The translations under genes were made by a program, and so were the position numbers. Of a stretch of 64,000 nt of DNA, positions 26,371 to 34,381 are shown in pieces. Source of the stretch: Azospirillum tabaci. GTDB lineage: Bacteria; Pseudomonadota; Alphaproteobacteria; Azospirillales; Azospirillaceae. The stretch is taken from assembly GCF_014596085.1 (NCBI RefSeq), contig NZ_JACCJY010000027.1:1-64000 (forward strand), read 5' to 3'. Position 1 is the stretch's first letter. Each line of letters starts with the position of its first letter. Below the pieces are notes generated by a model. That model was not told the origin of the DNA and did no database searches. It worked only from the letters and a program-made list of their open reading frames with translations.

Positions 26371-26414
26371 GCCGGACCCGCACCGCCATCGACGTTTCAC
26401 CCACCTGCGCCACC

Positions 26415-26441
26415 CCGCCTGCCATGACGGACGGCGGGCGG
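26415..26441. other. intergenic hairpin after reb copy 1
   Basis: CCGCCTGCC can pair with GGCGGGCGG (nine pairs, one G-T) around a 9-base loop, in the gap between copies 1 and 2. It has no T run. Likely an mRNA-stability or processing element. Confidence 0.5.
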
Positions 26442-26469
26442 GCGCCAGGCAACCGAAGAGGACGAACAA

Positions 26470-26739
26470 ATGGCTTTCCCGACCGCCGTGAACGACCAGA
26501 TCACCGATTCCGTCACCCAGGCCAACACGAAGGTCCTGGGCGACGCTCCGGCGATCGCCATGGGCAACCTGTTCCAGGCCACGGCCCAGGCGCTGGCCAA
26601 CGCGGCGCACAACGCGACCAACAACCAGCAGCAGTCCTACGTGACCATGCAGGCCGCCACCACCATGGGCGTCGCCACGCTCTATTCGATCGACACCGCC
26701 TCCACCGGCGTCGCCACCAAGTCGATCCTGGGGAGCTGA
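26470..26739 (+). CDS. reb: R-body structural protein, RebB family (copy 2)
   Basis: An 89-residue Reb protein, almost identical to copy 1 over the first 60 residues. In the first 175 bases I count about seven differences, mostly third-position. It differs mainly at the C-terminus, lacking the last seven residues of copy 1 (KSILGS ends it). It should co-assemble into the ribbon. Ribosome site GAGGA lies before ATG. The near identity suggests recent duplication or gene conversion. Confidence 0.95.
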   Translation: MAFPTAVNDQITDSVTQANTKVLGDAPAIAMGNLFQATAQALANAAHNATNNQQQSYVTMQAATTMGVATLYSIDTASTGVATKSILGS

Positions 26740-26757
26740 TGAGCCGACCGGCCAGGA

Positions 26758-26779
26758 CCGGGCGCCTGCGGGCATCCGG
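26758..26779. other. intergenic hairpin after reb copy 2
   Basis: CCGGGCGCC and GGCATCCGG pair around a TGCG loop with one mismatch and one wobble. It is weaker than the hairpins after copies 1, 3 and 4. Confidence 0.4.
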
Positions 26780-26830
26780 AACGGGCCATCGGCCATCCAT
26801 CCCGAACCATTCGCCAAGGAATAACGTCAG

Positions 26831-27097
26831 ATGGCTTTCCCGACGGCAGTCAACAGCCAGATCACCGATTCCGTAGCCCAGAGCAACGTCCAGGTCGTTG
26901 GCAGCTCGCCGGCGATCGCCATGGGCAACCTGTACCAGGCCACCGCCCAGGCGTTGGCCAACGCGGCCCACAACGCGACCCTGGCGCAGCAGCAGATGTA
27001 CGTCACGGCGCAGGCCGCCACGACGACGGGCGTCGCGATGCTCTACTCCATCGACACCGCGACCACCGGCGCCGCCACGTCGAAGCTCCTCGGCTGA
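26831..27097 (+). CDS. reb: R-body structural protein, RebB family (copy 3)
   Basis: An 88-residue Reb protein with NSQITDSVAQSNVQVVGSSP, AIAMGNLYQATAQALANAAH and MLYSIDTATTGAATSKLLG. It differs from copies 1 and 2 in the segment after the first helix (VQVVGSSP in place of TKVLGDAP), so it may be a distinct ribbon component. It is followed directly by a strong hairpin. Confidence 0.95.
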   Translation: MAFPTAVNSQITDSVAQSNVQVVGSSPAIAMGNLYQATAQALANAAHNATLAQQQMYVTAQAATTTGVAMLYSIDTATTGAATSKLLG

Positions 27098-27098
27098 C

Positions 27099-27130
27099 CG
27101 GACGGCGGACGCGGCACCCGCCGCCGTCCG
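27099..27130. other. intergenic hairpin after reb copy 3
   Basis: CGGACGGCGG and CCGCCGTCCG form a perfect 10-base stem that starts two bases after the stop codon. No T run follows, so it is more likely a 3' stabiliser or partial terminator than a full stop. Confidence 0.6.
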
Positions 27131-27192
27131 CCGCCCGCCACCGGCGCTTTGGCCTCAAACCAACGCAACATCCGATGTAAGGAGCAAACACG

Positions 27193-27465
27193 ATGGCTTT
27201 CCCGACCGCCCTGAACAACCAGATCACGGACTCGGTCTCCCAGGTCAACACCAAGGTCCTGGGCGACGCCCCGGCCGTCGCGATGGGCAACCTGTTCGTC
27301 GCCACCAGCCAGGCGCTGTCGAACGCGGCCCACAACGCCACGAACAACCAGCAGCAGTCCTACGTGGTGATGCAGGCGGCGACCACGCAGGGCCTGTCGA
27401 CCCTGTACTCGGTGGACACGGCCTCGACCGGCGTCGCCACCACCCAGATCCTGGGTCTCTCCTAA
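27193..27465 (+). CDS. reb: R-body structural protein, RebB family (copy 4)
   Basis: A 90-residue Reb protein with NNQITDSVSQVNTKVLGDAP, AVAMGNLFVATSQALSNAAH and STLYSVDTASTGVATTQILG. The fourth tandem member, matching the four-gene reb sets known from Caedibacter and Azorhizobium in number. A GGAG ribosome site precedes ATG 27193. It is followed by a GC-rich hairpin and then by more divergent reb-like genes. Confidence 0.95.
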   Translation: MAFPTALNNQITDSVSQVNTKVLGDAPAVAMGNLFVATSQALSNAAHNATNNQQQSYVVMQAATTQGLSTLYSVDTASTGVATTQILGLS

Positions 27466-27477
27466 GGAGAGCGGGCG

Positions 27478-27505
27478 GGCCGCCCTCGGGACACCGGGGG
27501 CGGCC
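27478..27505. other. intergenic hairpin after reb copy 4
   Basis: GGCCGCCC and GGGCGGCC pair around a 12-base loop just after copy 4. It marks the boundary between the close reb copies and the divergent ones and may reduce downstream expression. Confidence 0.55.
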
Positions 27506-27574
27506 TCCGCCGCAGGTTGAAGCGCCCGGTCACGCATAAGCCTGTGGCGGGAGTCTGAAGGCTGGAGTGTGCGA

Positions 27575-27808
27575 ATGCCGGATGGAAGCTCCGCCAGCCT
27601 TGCCGGATCGGTCGCGGCGAACACGGCGATACCGCTTGGCCTGACCCCATCCCTGGCGATGGACATGACCTACGTCGCCATGGCCGACAGCCTCGGCCTG
27701 GCCATGCAGAACGCCGTCGCCAACCAGCAGCGCGCCCAGGTCATCACCGAAGCCGCGCTCGCCCAGGTCCTCACGCTGATCATCACCAAGGGAACCGCAA
27801 AATCATGA
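27575..27808 (+). CDS. divergent Reb-like protein (small)
   Basis: A 77-residue protein, started at ATG 27575 with GGAG seven bases upstream (a GTG at 27569 would add two residues). The segment TPSLAMDMTYVAMADSLGLA, then MQNAVANQQRAQVITEAALA aligns by eye with the Reb core (AIAMGNLFQATAQALANAAH, NATNAQQQSYVTAQAA), but the N-terminal ITDSV motif and the C-terminal IDTAST motif are missing. Probably a minor or regulatory ribbon component. Overlaps the next gene by ATGA. Confidence 0.7.
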   Translation: MPDGSSASLAGSVAANTAIPLGLTPSLAMDMTYVAMADSLGLAMQNAVANQQRAQVITEAALAQVLTLIITKGTAKS

Positions 27809-28314
27809 GCGACGAAGGCACCGTGAACACCCAGGTGATCGACGCGACGTCGGACATCGTCACGCTTCTGACGGGACAGTCCCCCGCGCAGTCGTTCGCC
27901 ATGCTCGACGCCGTGATGGTCGAGACGCTCGGCATGGCGATGCACAACGCCGTGCACCGCCAGCAGAACGCCGGCATGGTCAATTCCGCCGCGGTCACCG
28001 CCGCCTGCGCCAAGATGCTGGCCGTGCCCTTCCCCACCACGCCCCCGCCGCCCCCCTCGGGCTCGTCCACGTCGGGGGGCAACGCGTCGCCGCTGCAGCC
28101 GCTGACGCCGCTGCTGACGACCTCGCTCACCACCCTGCCCTCCACCGTCGCCGGCGGTACTGGAAACAGCACCGTCGCCGGCGGAACCGGCAATGGCACC
28201 GTCAGCGGCGGCACCGTCAGCGGCGGCGCCGGCAACAGCACCGTCGCCGGCGGAAACGGAAATAGCACCATCGCCGGAGCGGCCGGCAACGGCACCATCA
28301 GCGGCGGGTCGTGA
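27805..28314 (+). CDS. divergent Reb-like protein with Gly/Thr-rich repeat tail
   Basis: A 169-residue protein in two parts. Residues 1-75 are Reb-like (NTQVIDATSDIVTLL, SFAMLDAVMVETLGMAMHNA, VHRQQNAGMVNSAAVTAA). After a Pro/Ser linker (about 75-95), residues about 113-169 are imperfect GN-S/G-T-V/I-A/S-GG repeats, around eight in number, encoded by matching DNA repeats. Such a tail might coat the ribbon or contact membranes. The start overlaps the previous stop by four bases. Confidence 0.7.
   Translation: MSDEGTVNTQVIDATSDIVTLLTGQSPAQSFAMLDAVMVETLGMAMHNAVHRQQNAGMVNSAAVTAACAKMLAVPFPTTPPPPPSGSSTSGGNASPLQPLTPLLTTSLTTLPSTVAGGTGNSTVAGGTGNGTVSGGTVSGGAGNSTVAGGNGNSTIAGAAGNGTISGGS
28142..28311 (+). 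repeat. in-frame imperfect tandem repeats in the Reb-like tail
   Basis: Repeated units built on ACCGTCGCCGGCGG and GGCAACGGCACC encode the GN-T-V-A-GG protein repeats. Unit length varies (18-24 bases), so the array could gain or lose units by slippage without breaking the frame. Confidence 0.6.
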
Positions 28315-28375
28315 TTGACCCAGCGCCCATCCCCCAGCGGCCGGCCTTCCAGGCCACAACGAGCAAGGAGCCTTC

Positions 28376-28726
28376 ATGTCGGAGCCCACGAAGGTCAATG
28401 CGCAGATCATTGACGTCATAAACCAGACGCAGACGGCGACCATGAGCCAGCAGGTCGTCACCACCAGCGGCGCGGGGAAAGCCTATCAGGCGGTCGCCCA
28501 GTCCACGGCCATGGCCGTGCAGGACGCGACGGACACGCTGCGCAACGTCTCGACCATCGCCACCACGGCGATCGGTGTCGCGATGGCGCAGCTTCTGGCG
28601 ACGGGCGACCCGAAATACGTCACCGCCCTGACCCAGGCCCAGGGAATGATGACGAGCGCCGCCAACGACTTCACCAGCATCGGTACCGCGGCCTCCACGG
28701 TCCTGAATAGCTTCCCGTCGAGCTGA
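28376..28726 (+). CDS. divergent Reb-like protein
   Basis: A 116-residue, mostly helical protein. KVNAQIIDVINQTQTATMSQ resembles the Reb start (NxQIxDxVxQ), and QAVAQSTAMAVQDATDTLRN, then STIATTAIGVAMAQLLATGD follow the Reb core pattern. About 30 extra residues at the end (LTQAQGMMTSAANDFTSIGT) are not in the close copies. Likely part of the R-body or its assembly. A GGAG ribosome site precedes it. Confidence 0.65.
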   Translation: MSEPTKVNAQIIDVINQTQTATMSQQVVTTSGAGKAYQAVAQSTAMAVQDATDTLRNVSTIATTAIGVAMAQLLATGDPKYVTALTQAQGMMTSAANDFTSIGTAASTVLNSFPSS

Positions 28727-28748
28727 CCCTTACGCAGGTGTCCCCACC

Positions 28749-29825
28749 ATGACCGTCTCTGTCGCCAACAAGATGATCCAGAACCGCGCCGGGCTCACCG
28801 ACCTGGGGCGGCTTGCGCTCGCCTTCATCGATGGCGGGTCGGAGTGGCTCGACTGGGCCATCAGCAACGCCGGTCCGCGCTACGATTTCCCGGACGAGAG
28901 CACGCTCGTGGAGCAGGTCCAGCAGGGTCTTCACGCGACGCGGCTGGCCCTGTTGCCCACCATGAAGCTGATGGTCAGCCCGGTGAAGCTGATGACGCTG
29001 GGAGTGGACAGCCTGCGCACGCTGGCCGACGCCGAATCCGGCGACACCAGCGCCACGGTGTCGGCCCAGGTCAAGCGCATCCTCGCCGACCACAATCTCC
29101 TGACGCAGGACGACTTCGCCGCCGGCGCGTCCTTCCTCGCCGGGCTGGGAGTCTCCGGGGCTCCGGTCTTCCAGTTCATGGGCTTCGACGAGCAGCTGGC
29201 GGTGCAGGAGTTGCTCTACCGCAAGGAAAGCCAGGGAACGGCGAACCCCGAGCTTCAGAAGGAGGCGGCCGCCTTCGCGGTGGATCAGGCGCGCACCGTG
29301 CAGGAATTCGCGGACTACTATCAGTTCTATCTGATCTACGTGAACCGGCTGGGCTCCCTGACCGCGACGCCGGACGACCGGAAGAAGCGGGCCGGCGGTG
29401 CGCTGGAAACCATCCTGCCGCAGCTCTTCGGCTTTCTGGAATGCCCGCAGGTCGGCCCGCTGGCCGCTCCGGCGGAGGTGGCGCGGGCCGTCTCCAGCTG
29501 GCAGAAGCGCGGCCGGCCGATCGGCTTCGCCCGCCTGTCGGACGGGGCGCTGCAGATCGTCCGCGACACCGCCTTCCGGGACGAGACCGGCGACGCGGTG
29601 CGGGTTCTGGTCGCCGGCTATCTGGCCGGGGCGCAGGCGCTGCTGTCGGCGACGCCGCCGCAGCGCGGCATCATGGGCCAGGACGGCGCGTCCTGCCTGT
29701 TTCCCGTCTTCGGCAAAGGCAATCAGGCAGAAATCCAGATGGGGTCCGCGGGGGTGATCTCGCTGCGCTGCTTTCGCCCCGATCCCCCCGCCGCCACCAC
29801 GGCAACCACCACCGCCGCCGCCTGA
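28749..29825 (+). CDS. R-body locus protein of unknown function (358 aa)
   Basis: Not recognised. 358 residues, soluble, largely helical to about residue 230 (LVEQVQQGLHATRLALLPTM, AFAVDQARTVQEFADYYQFY), then a mixed alpha/beta region and a Thr/Ala-rich tail. There is no signal peptide. It starts 22 bases after the third divergent reb-like gene on the same strand, so it belongs to the locus. A role in assembly or as cargo are both possible. Confidence 0.7.
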   Translation: MTVSVANKMIQNRAGLTDLGRLALAFIDGGSEWLDWAISNAGPRYDFPDESTLVEQVQQGLHATRLALLPTMKLMVSPVKLMTLGVDSLRTLADAESGDTSATVSAQVKRILADHNLLTQDDFAAGASFLAGLGVSGAPVFQFMGFDEQLAVQELLYRKESQGTANPELQKEAAAFAVDQARTVQEFADYYQFYLIYVNRLGSLTATPDDRKKRAGGALETILPQLFGFLECPQVGPLAAPAEVARAVSSWQKRGRPIGFARLSDGALQIVRDTAFRDETGDAVRVLVAGYLAGAQALLSATPPQRGIMGQDGASCLFPVFGKGNQAEIQMGSAGVISLRCFRPDPPAATTATTTAAA

Positions 29826-29962
29826 CTCGCGTCAACAGGCTGTGACCGAGGCGGCCCCGTCTGCACCGCCTTCTGCGCCATCCACGCCGACCCCAGCAGC
29901 GGAAACTTTGGCGCCGGCGGCACGCGCGCCACAAAACCAAACCGGACGAAGGAGATCGAAGG

Positions 29963-30469
29963 ATGGGCGTTTCCCAGCCCCCCAGCAGCCCGAACCCTGA
30001 GGCGCCGGACACGTCGGCTCCGGCCGCGCCCGCGGCGAGCGGGCCGCCGGCCGACGCGGCGCCCGATACGGCGCCGTTCGAGGCGGGCGCCAAGACGCCC
30101 GCCGAGATCGCCAGCGCGCTGCTCGACCACGCGGTCAAGAGCGTGAACGCCGCCGCCGAGCAGGCGCTGGCCGCCGTCGAACAGGCCATCCAGCTCGCCG
30201 GCCACGCGGTGGAGGCGATCCCCGGCCTGACCGCGCACCCCGGCGGTCACGCCGACGAACAGGGCGCGATGTCCCAGGCGAGCGAGGCGATGTCGCAGGC
30301 GCTCCAGGCCGCCAGCGGAGCCGGCGCCGGGGGGCAGGCGATGCAGCAGGCCAGCGAGCAGCAGCAGAAGGCCGTCGCCGCGGCCAACGAGGCGGCGCAG
30401 CAGGCCATGGCCGCGGCCAGCGCCCAGATCGCCCGGGCGATGAACAGCAAGGGCGACCCGGCCCTTTAG
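29963..30469 (+). CDS. Ala/Gln-rich helical protein of the R-body locus
   Basis: 168 residues: a Pro/Ala/Ser-rich disordered start (about 1-45) and then heptad-like helices rich in Ala, Gln and Glu (NAAAEQALAAVEQAIQLAGH, QQKAVAAANEAAQQAMAAAS). The composition resembles phasin-like or ribbon-coating proteins, but no family motif is seen. It has a GGAGATCG ribosome site and lies between two other unknown genes of the locus. Confidence 0.65.
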   Translation: MGVSQPPSSPNPEAPDTSAPAAPAASGPPADAAPDTAPFEAGAKTPAEIASALLDHAVKSVNAAAEQALAAVEQAIQLAGHAVEAIPGLTAHPGGHADEQGAMSQASEAMSQALQAASGAGAGGQAMQQASEQQQKAVAAANEAAQQAMAAASAQIARAMNSKGDPAL

Positions 30470-30620
30470 TCCGCCGCCACCGACCTGCCGCCCCGGAGTG
30501 ACCGCGACGCGGCACGGTCTGCCGGCGCGCGCGGGACGGAGGCGTTTCCGCCCGTCTGCGAACCTGGGCGCAAACACCGCTCCCAAACCGAGCCACAAAC
30601 CGAGACGAAGGACATCCCGC

Positions 30621-33600
30621 ATGCCGTCCCGCACGCGCCGGAGATTGATCGTTGTCGCGCCCGGAACCCCGCCGTCCACCCCGGTGGAGGCGAGCATGGA
30701 CGCGTTGGCCGCCGCCGCGACGCAGGCGCTGGGTTTGCCAATCGTTCCGGCAACCCAGCGCGACGCCACGCGCGGCTGGACCGCAGCCGCCGTCCACCCG
30801 CTCCAGCCGTCCCAAACCGCATGGCTGCGGATGGTGCGCGGGGCGTCCTTCGGGATCGGGGCGCCCGGCGAGCGCGCCGCCGTCGAGACCGCCGCTATGG
30901 AGCGGCTGTTCGTCGCGGGCGAGGACACACCGGCCCTGCTGGGCGTGCCGCCCGGAGCGGTCTATGAAGGCGAAGGCTATCCCCTTCCCGACGACCGGCT
31001 GAACGGCGCCCGGCGGATGCTGAAGCAGGCGCTGCGCACCATCGGCGAGGCGAAGGACGGCCTGCCCATCGAGGGGGACGGCATTTCGCGCCGGCTGCGC
31101 GCCGTCCGCGACATTCTGCTGCCGCTGGCCGAGGCGTTGGCCGGACCAGCGGAGGCCGGCGGTGTCGCCCCCTTCGCCGAGGAACGGCGCCAGCTTATCG
31201 GCCTCGACCAGGACATGGCGGCGGCGCGGAACTGGGACGCGGTGGAAGCCATCGCGGCGGGACTCGCTCTGGTCGCCGACACGCTGGGCGACGCCGCGCA
31301 GGCCGCCGCGGGCGTCCAGCTGTCCTACGCCGCCGAAGCCGCCTGCCGCCTCCGGCTCGCCGTCCGGTTCAAGGTCCGGTACGACGTCCGCCTTCCCGCG
31401 GACCGTCTGGCCGCCGCCGACCGCGCTCTGACGCGCCTTCTCAACGGCGGCTATCCCCAACTGGCCGGCTGGCTGCGCGACCGGATGCGGGCGCTGGCGC
31501 AGCGGGTGGCGGAGATCGACCCGTCCGGCAACAGCCGTTTCGTCGTGCTGGAGGACGGAAGCGACGGTGCCCGCGGCTGGACCGCCCGGCTTCTCATCAA
31601 CCCCGGTCTGCCGGCGCCGGCCTGGTTCGCCCTGTTCCAGCGCCTGCACAACGTCTTTCTCATGGCGCTGTTCGCGCTCAAACTGGAACTGTACGGGCTG
31701 CTGCACCGGCTGGCCGGGGCGCCACCCGCGGCAGACCCGGCGGCGGATGGGGCCGCCGGGGGCCTGGAGAAGGCCGACGGCCGGGAACCGGCGGAGTATG
31801 GACGCAACGGCTGCGCCGCCGTGCTGGTCGACGTGGGCATTCCCCGCCACGGCACGCTGGCCCTCCAGCAGCAATGGCGGCGTTTCACCGGCGACGTCCG
31901 GGTCGAGGACGGCCTGCCGCGTCCCGGAATGGCCTACCGCATCACCTCGGCCCTGCGGGCGGTCAACGCCCTGTGCCAGTCCACGACCCCGCCGCAGAAC
32001 GCCGCGCCGGCGCTGATCGCGCGGCTGCAAGGCCTGCTGGCCAATCGGGACCAGGCCACGGCGGACGGCATCGCGGCGATCCGCGCCCGCATCCGGGAGG
32101 GTGTCGTCCCCCTGTCCCTGAAGGCCATCGACGGGCTTGGCGACGCCGCGGTGCAGCGGCTTCTCGTCGTGATGCTGGAGCAGGTCTGCCAGGGCTACGG
32201 GCTTGCCACGGACTCGGCGCTGGCGGCGGCCTTCGACGGCTGGTTCGCCGCCAAGGTCCCCGGCTACGCGACTCTGACCGCCCTTCCCGCCGAGGTTGCC
32301 GACTCCATCACGGCGGCCAAGGACCGGGGCGCGTGGAGCGACGGGGCCGCGGCCATCGCGGACGCGGTGGGCTTCGGCCTGTGGGTGTCGATGACCATGG
32401 AAAGCCATCTGGCGAAACGCGCGTCCTTCCTGGGCGCGTGCTTCGGCGACACGGACAGGCTGCTGCGCCGCCTCACCGCCCAGCCCTCCTCGGCGGGGGC
32501 GCTGCCGGACCCGGCGATCCAGCCGGTGATCGAGGGTCCCTGGGCGGCGGCGCTGCATCTCGACCATTGCTGGCCGCGCGAGGGCTATGGCGAATCGGCC
32601 GCCCCCGTCGACATCCTTCTCCGGGACGGCAAGGCCGGGCGCCAGCCCAACGAGATCCTCACCGCCGTCGCCTCCCTCGTCGAGGATTGGTTGGCCACCC
32701 AACGCAGCGGTTTCGCGCTGAGGCGTGACGGTGGTGGGCTGGCCATCGTCTGGAACGCCGAGACGGAGCTCGCCCCTTTCCGCTACCGCCCGGTCGCGGC
32801 CACGGTGTCCGTGACGGCCGCGGCGCAAGGCGGACCGCCCCCGTCGCTGGTCAACGGGCTGCCCGTCGCCGCCCTGTCCGAGACGATCCGGTCGGTCCGC
32901 GAGAGCGTGGCGCGGACGGACGATTACGCCGTCCACAGCCGGCTGGCCGGAACGCTGAACGCCCTGACCGCCGCCAGCCTGCGCGACGGCGCGCCGGAGG
33001 GCGCCGACCCGTCGGTGAAGGCGCTGCGTCAGGGCCGGTGCCGCCATCTGATGCTGTGCAGCGCGGAGCTGGCGCAGGGCGCCACCGCCGACTACCCGCG
33101 GAGCTATTACCCCGACGACGCCTTCCGGATCGTGCTCGGCGCCAATCCGGTGGAGGTCGGGCACTGGCTCTCCCTGCCCATTGGGAAGGCTGCGGACCGC
33201 ACCCTGGATCTGCTGGTCGTCAATCAAGGAAGCGGCGGCATCGACCGTCTGTCGCCGGGGCCTTGGACGGTGGAGGCGATGGTCCGCAACATCGTGGCGC
33301 CGCTGAAGCGGTCGGGAGTGGACGTCCGCACCATCCTGCTGGATCACCCCATGTCAGCGGCGATGATCCCGGCCTTCCAGCCGCTGTGCGCACCGGACGG
33401 CCGGATCATCGGGACGCTGTACGGGGCCGGCGTCCCCGTTATGGACCGCGCCCTGTGGGAGGCCGGCCGGCCGGCGCTTTCCGAAGGGGACGCGAAAGCC
33501 CTCGACCGCTTGATCGACGAGCAAATCGGGCGGCTGAGCGCGGGCCTGACGGGGCGGATCCATCTGAACGATTTCCTCGCCGCGTCCGACGCGATGATCC

Positions 33601-34229
33601 ATGCCCATCTGGCCGAGCATCCGGACGGACAGGGGGCCGTGTCCCTGCTGCGCTGCCTGAAGCCGATCGGCGACACGCTGAGCGACCCCGATGCGCCGCT
33701 CGACCGCATCGAAGCCATGGTGCGGACGCTGCGCGGCAATTCCCTGTCCCGGTCCCTTCCCTGGACCGATTTCGCCGACGCCGACAAGGCCGTGCTGGAG
33801 GGCTTCCCGACGGAAGCCGGGAGCATGACCGCGGACTCGCTGGGGCAACTTCGCGACCGGCTGCGCCGCCGCGTGACGGAGGTCCTCACCGATCCCGCCT
33901 GGAAGATCGCCCTCGACCCGGCGGCGCTGGAGGCCCTGCCCCTGTTCGGGTCGCCGGACAGCCTGTGGGGCCGGATCGGCAGCCGCTGGGCCAATCTGCT
34001 GGCCCTCGATCCCGGCCTGTCGCGCTGCCCGTCCAGCGTCGCTCTCTACGACGCGCGGACCGGCCAGCTCCGCCTCGACGCCGCGTTCAACGCCTTCGAC
34101 GGCAAGCTGGAGGAAACGCTCCGCCGGGCGGCGCCGGGCGCGGACCGGGAAGCCGCCGAATGCGTGGCCGACCTGCGCTACGGCCAGGACTCCATCCCCC
34201 TTCAGTGGGTCGAGAGCTGCTGGCAGTAG
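30621..34229 (+). CDS. very large protein of unknown function in the R-body locus (1202 aa)
   Basis: 1202 residues, no signal peptide or clear membrane helix. I chose ATG 30621 (MPSRTRRRLIVVAPG, AAGGA 12 bases upstream). A GTG at 30498 would add a basic, unlikely leader. The first 400 residues are mostly helical. Later parts have alpha/beta segments such as RTLDLLVVNQGSGGIDRLSP and VRTILLDHPMSAAMIPAFQP, which look like a folded enzyme-like or binding domain. No known family recognised. It could be cargo, a scaffold or a large effector. Confidence 0.75.
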   Translation: MPSRTRRRLIVVAPGTPPSTPVEASMDALAAAATQALGLPIVPATQRDATRGWTAAAVHPLQPSQTAWLRMVRGASFGIGAPGERAAVETAAMERLFVAGEDTPALLGVPPGAVYEGEGYPLPDDRLNGARRMLKQALRTIGEAKDGLPIEGDGISRRLRAVRDILLPLAEALAGPAEAGGVAPFAEERRQLIGLDQDMAAARNWDAVEAIAAGLALVADTLGDAAQAAAGVQLSYAAEAACRLRLAVRFKVRYDVRLPADRLAAADRALTRLLNGGYPQLAGWLRDRMRALAQRVAEIDPSGNSRFVVLEDGSDGARGWTARLLINPGLPAPAWFALFQRLHNVFLMALFALKLELYGLLHRLAGAPPAADPAADGAAGGLEKADGREPAEYGRNGCAAVLVDVGIPRHGTLALQQQWRRFTGDVRVEDGLPRPGMAYRITSALRAVNALCQSTTPPQNAAPALIARLQGLLANRDQATADGIAAIRARIREGVVPLSLKAIDGLGDAAVQRLLVVMLEQVCQGYGLATDSALAAAFDGWFAAKVPGYATLTALPAEVADSITAAKDRGAWSDGAAAIADAVGFGLWVSMTMESHLAKRASFLGACFGDTDRLLRRLTAQPSSAGALPDPAIQPVIEGPWAAALHLDHCWPREGYGESAAPVDILLRDGKAGRQPNEILTAVASLVEDWLATQRSGFALRRDGGGLAIVWNAETELAPFRYRPVAATVSVTAAAQGGPPPSLVNGLPVAALSETIRSVRESVARTDDYAVHSRLAGTLNALTAASLRDGAPEGADPSVKALRQGRCRHLMLCSAELAQGATADYPRSYYPDDAFRIVLGANPVEVGHWLSLPIGKAADRTLDLLVVNQGSGGIDRLSPGPWTVEAMVRNIVAPLKRSGVDVRTILLDHPMSAAMIPAFQPLCAPDGRIIGTLYGAGVPVMDRALWEAGRPALSEGDAKALDRLIDEQIGRLSAGLTGRIHLNDFLAASDAMIHAHLAEHPDGQGAVSLLRCLKPIGDTLSDPDAPLDRIEAMVRTLRGNSLSRSLPWTDFADADKAVLEGFPTEAGSMTADSLGQLRDRLRRRVTEVLTDPAWKIALDPAALEALPLFGSPDSLWGRIGSRWANLLALDPGLSRCPSSVALYDARTGQLRLDAAFNAFDGKLEETLRRAAPGADREAAECVADLRYGQDSIPLQWVESCWQ

Positions 34230-34381
34230 TCACGCCCTTGGCGGTGTGCGGCGGGCTCCATCCGCGCCGCATACGCTGGCCGCCGATCCTTCCCCTTGCG
34301 GACAACACCCGCCGCCACGGTGCCGGCGATCCACCCGACCTGGGCGACAGGCCGGAGCGGGCACAGAATGGAGAAATTATC

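Noticed and set aside
24943..26817. Long minus-strand frame joining YitT with sequence under the reb genes
   Set aside because: Only the part up to 25629 encodes YitT features. The rest mirrors reb copies 1 and 2.
28142..28311. CRISPR-like array
   Set aside because: The repeats are in frame, of variable length and without unique spacers. They code for a protein tail.
30498..30620. GTG start for the large R-body-locus protein
   Set aside because: It would add 41 residues rich in Arg and Pro with no ribosome site. ATG 30621 has AAGGA upstream and starts a normal sequence.
30135..33347. 1070-codon open frame on the minus strand under the R-body locus
   Set aside because: It is a shadow of the 1202-residue plus-strand gene. 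GC-rich third positions keep the opposite frame open, and its product is Arg/Gly/Gln/His-rich without domain motifs.
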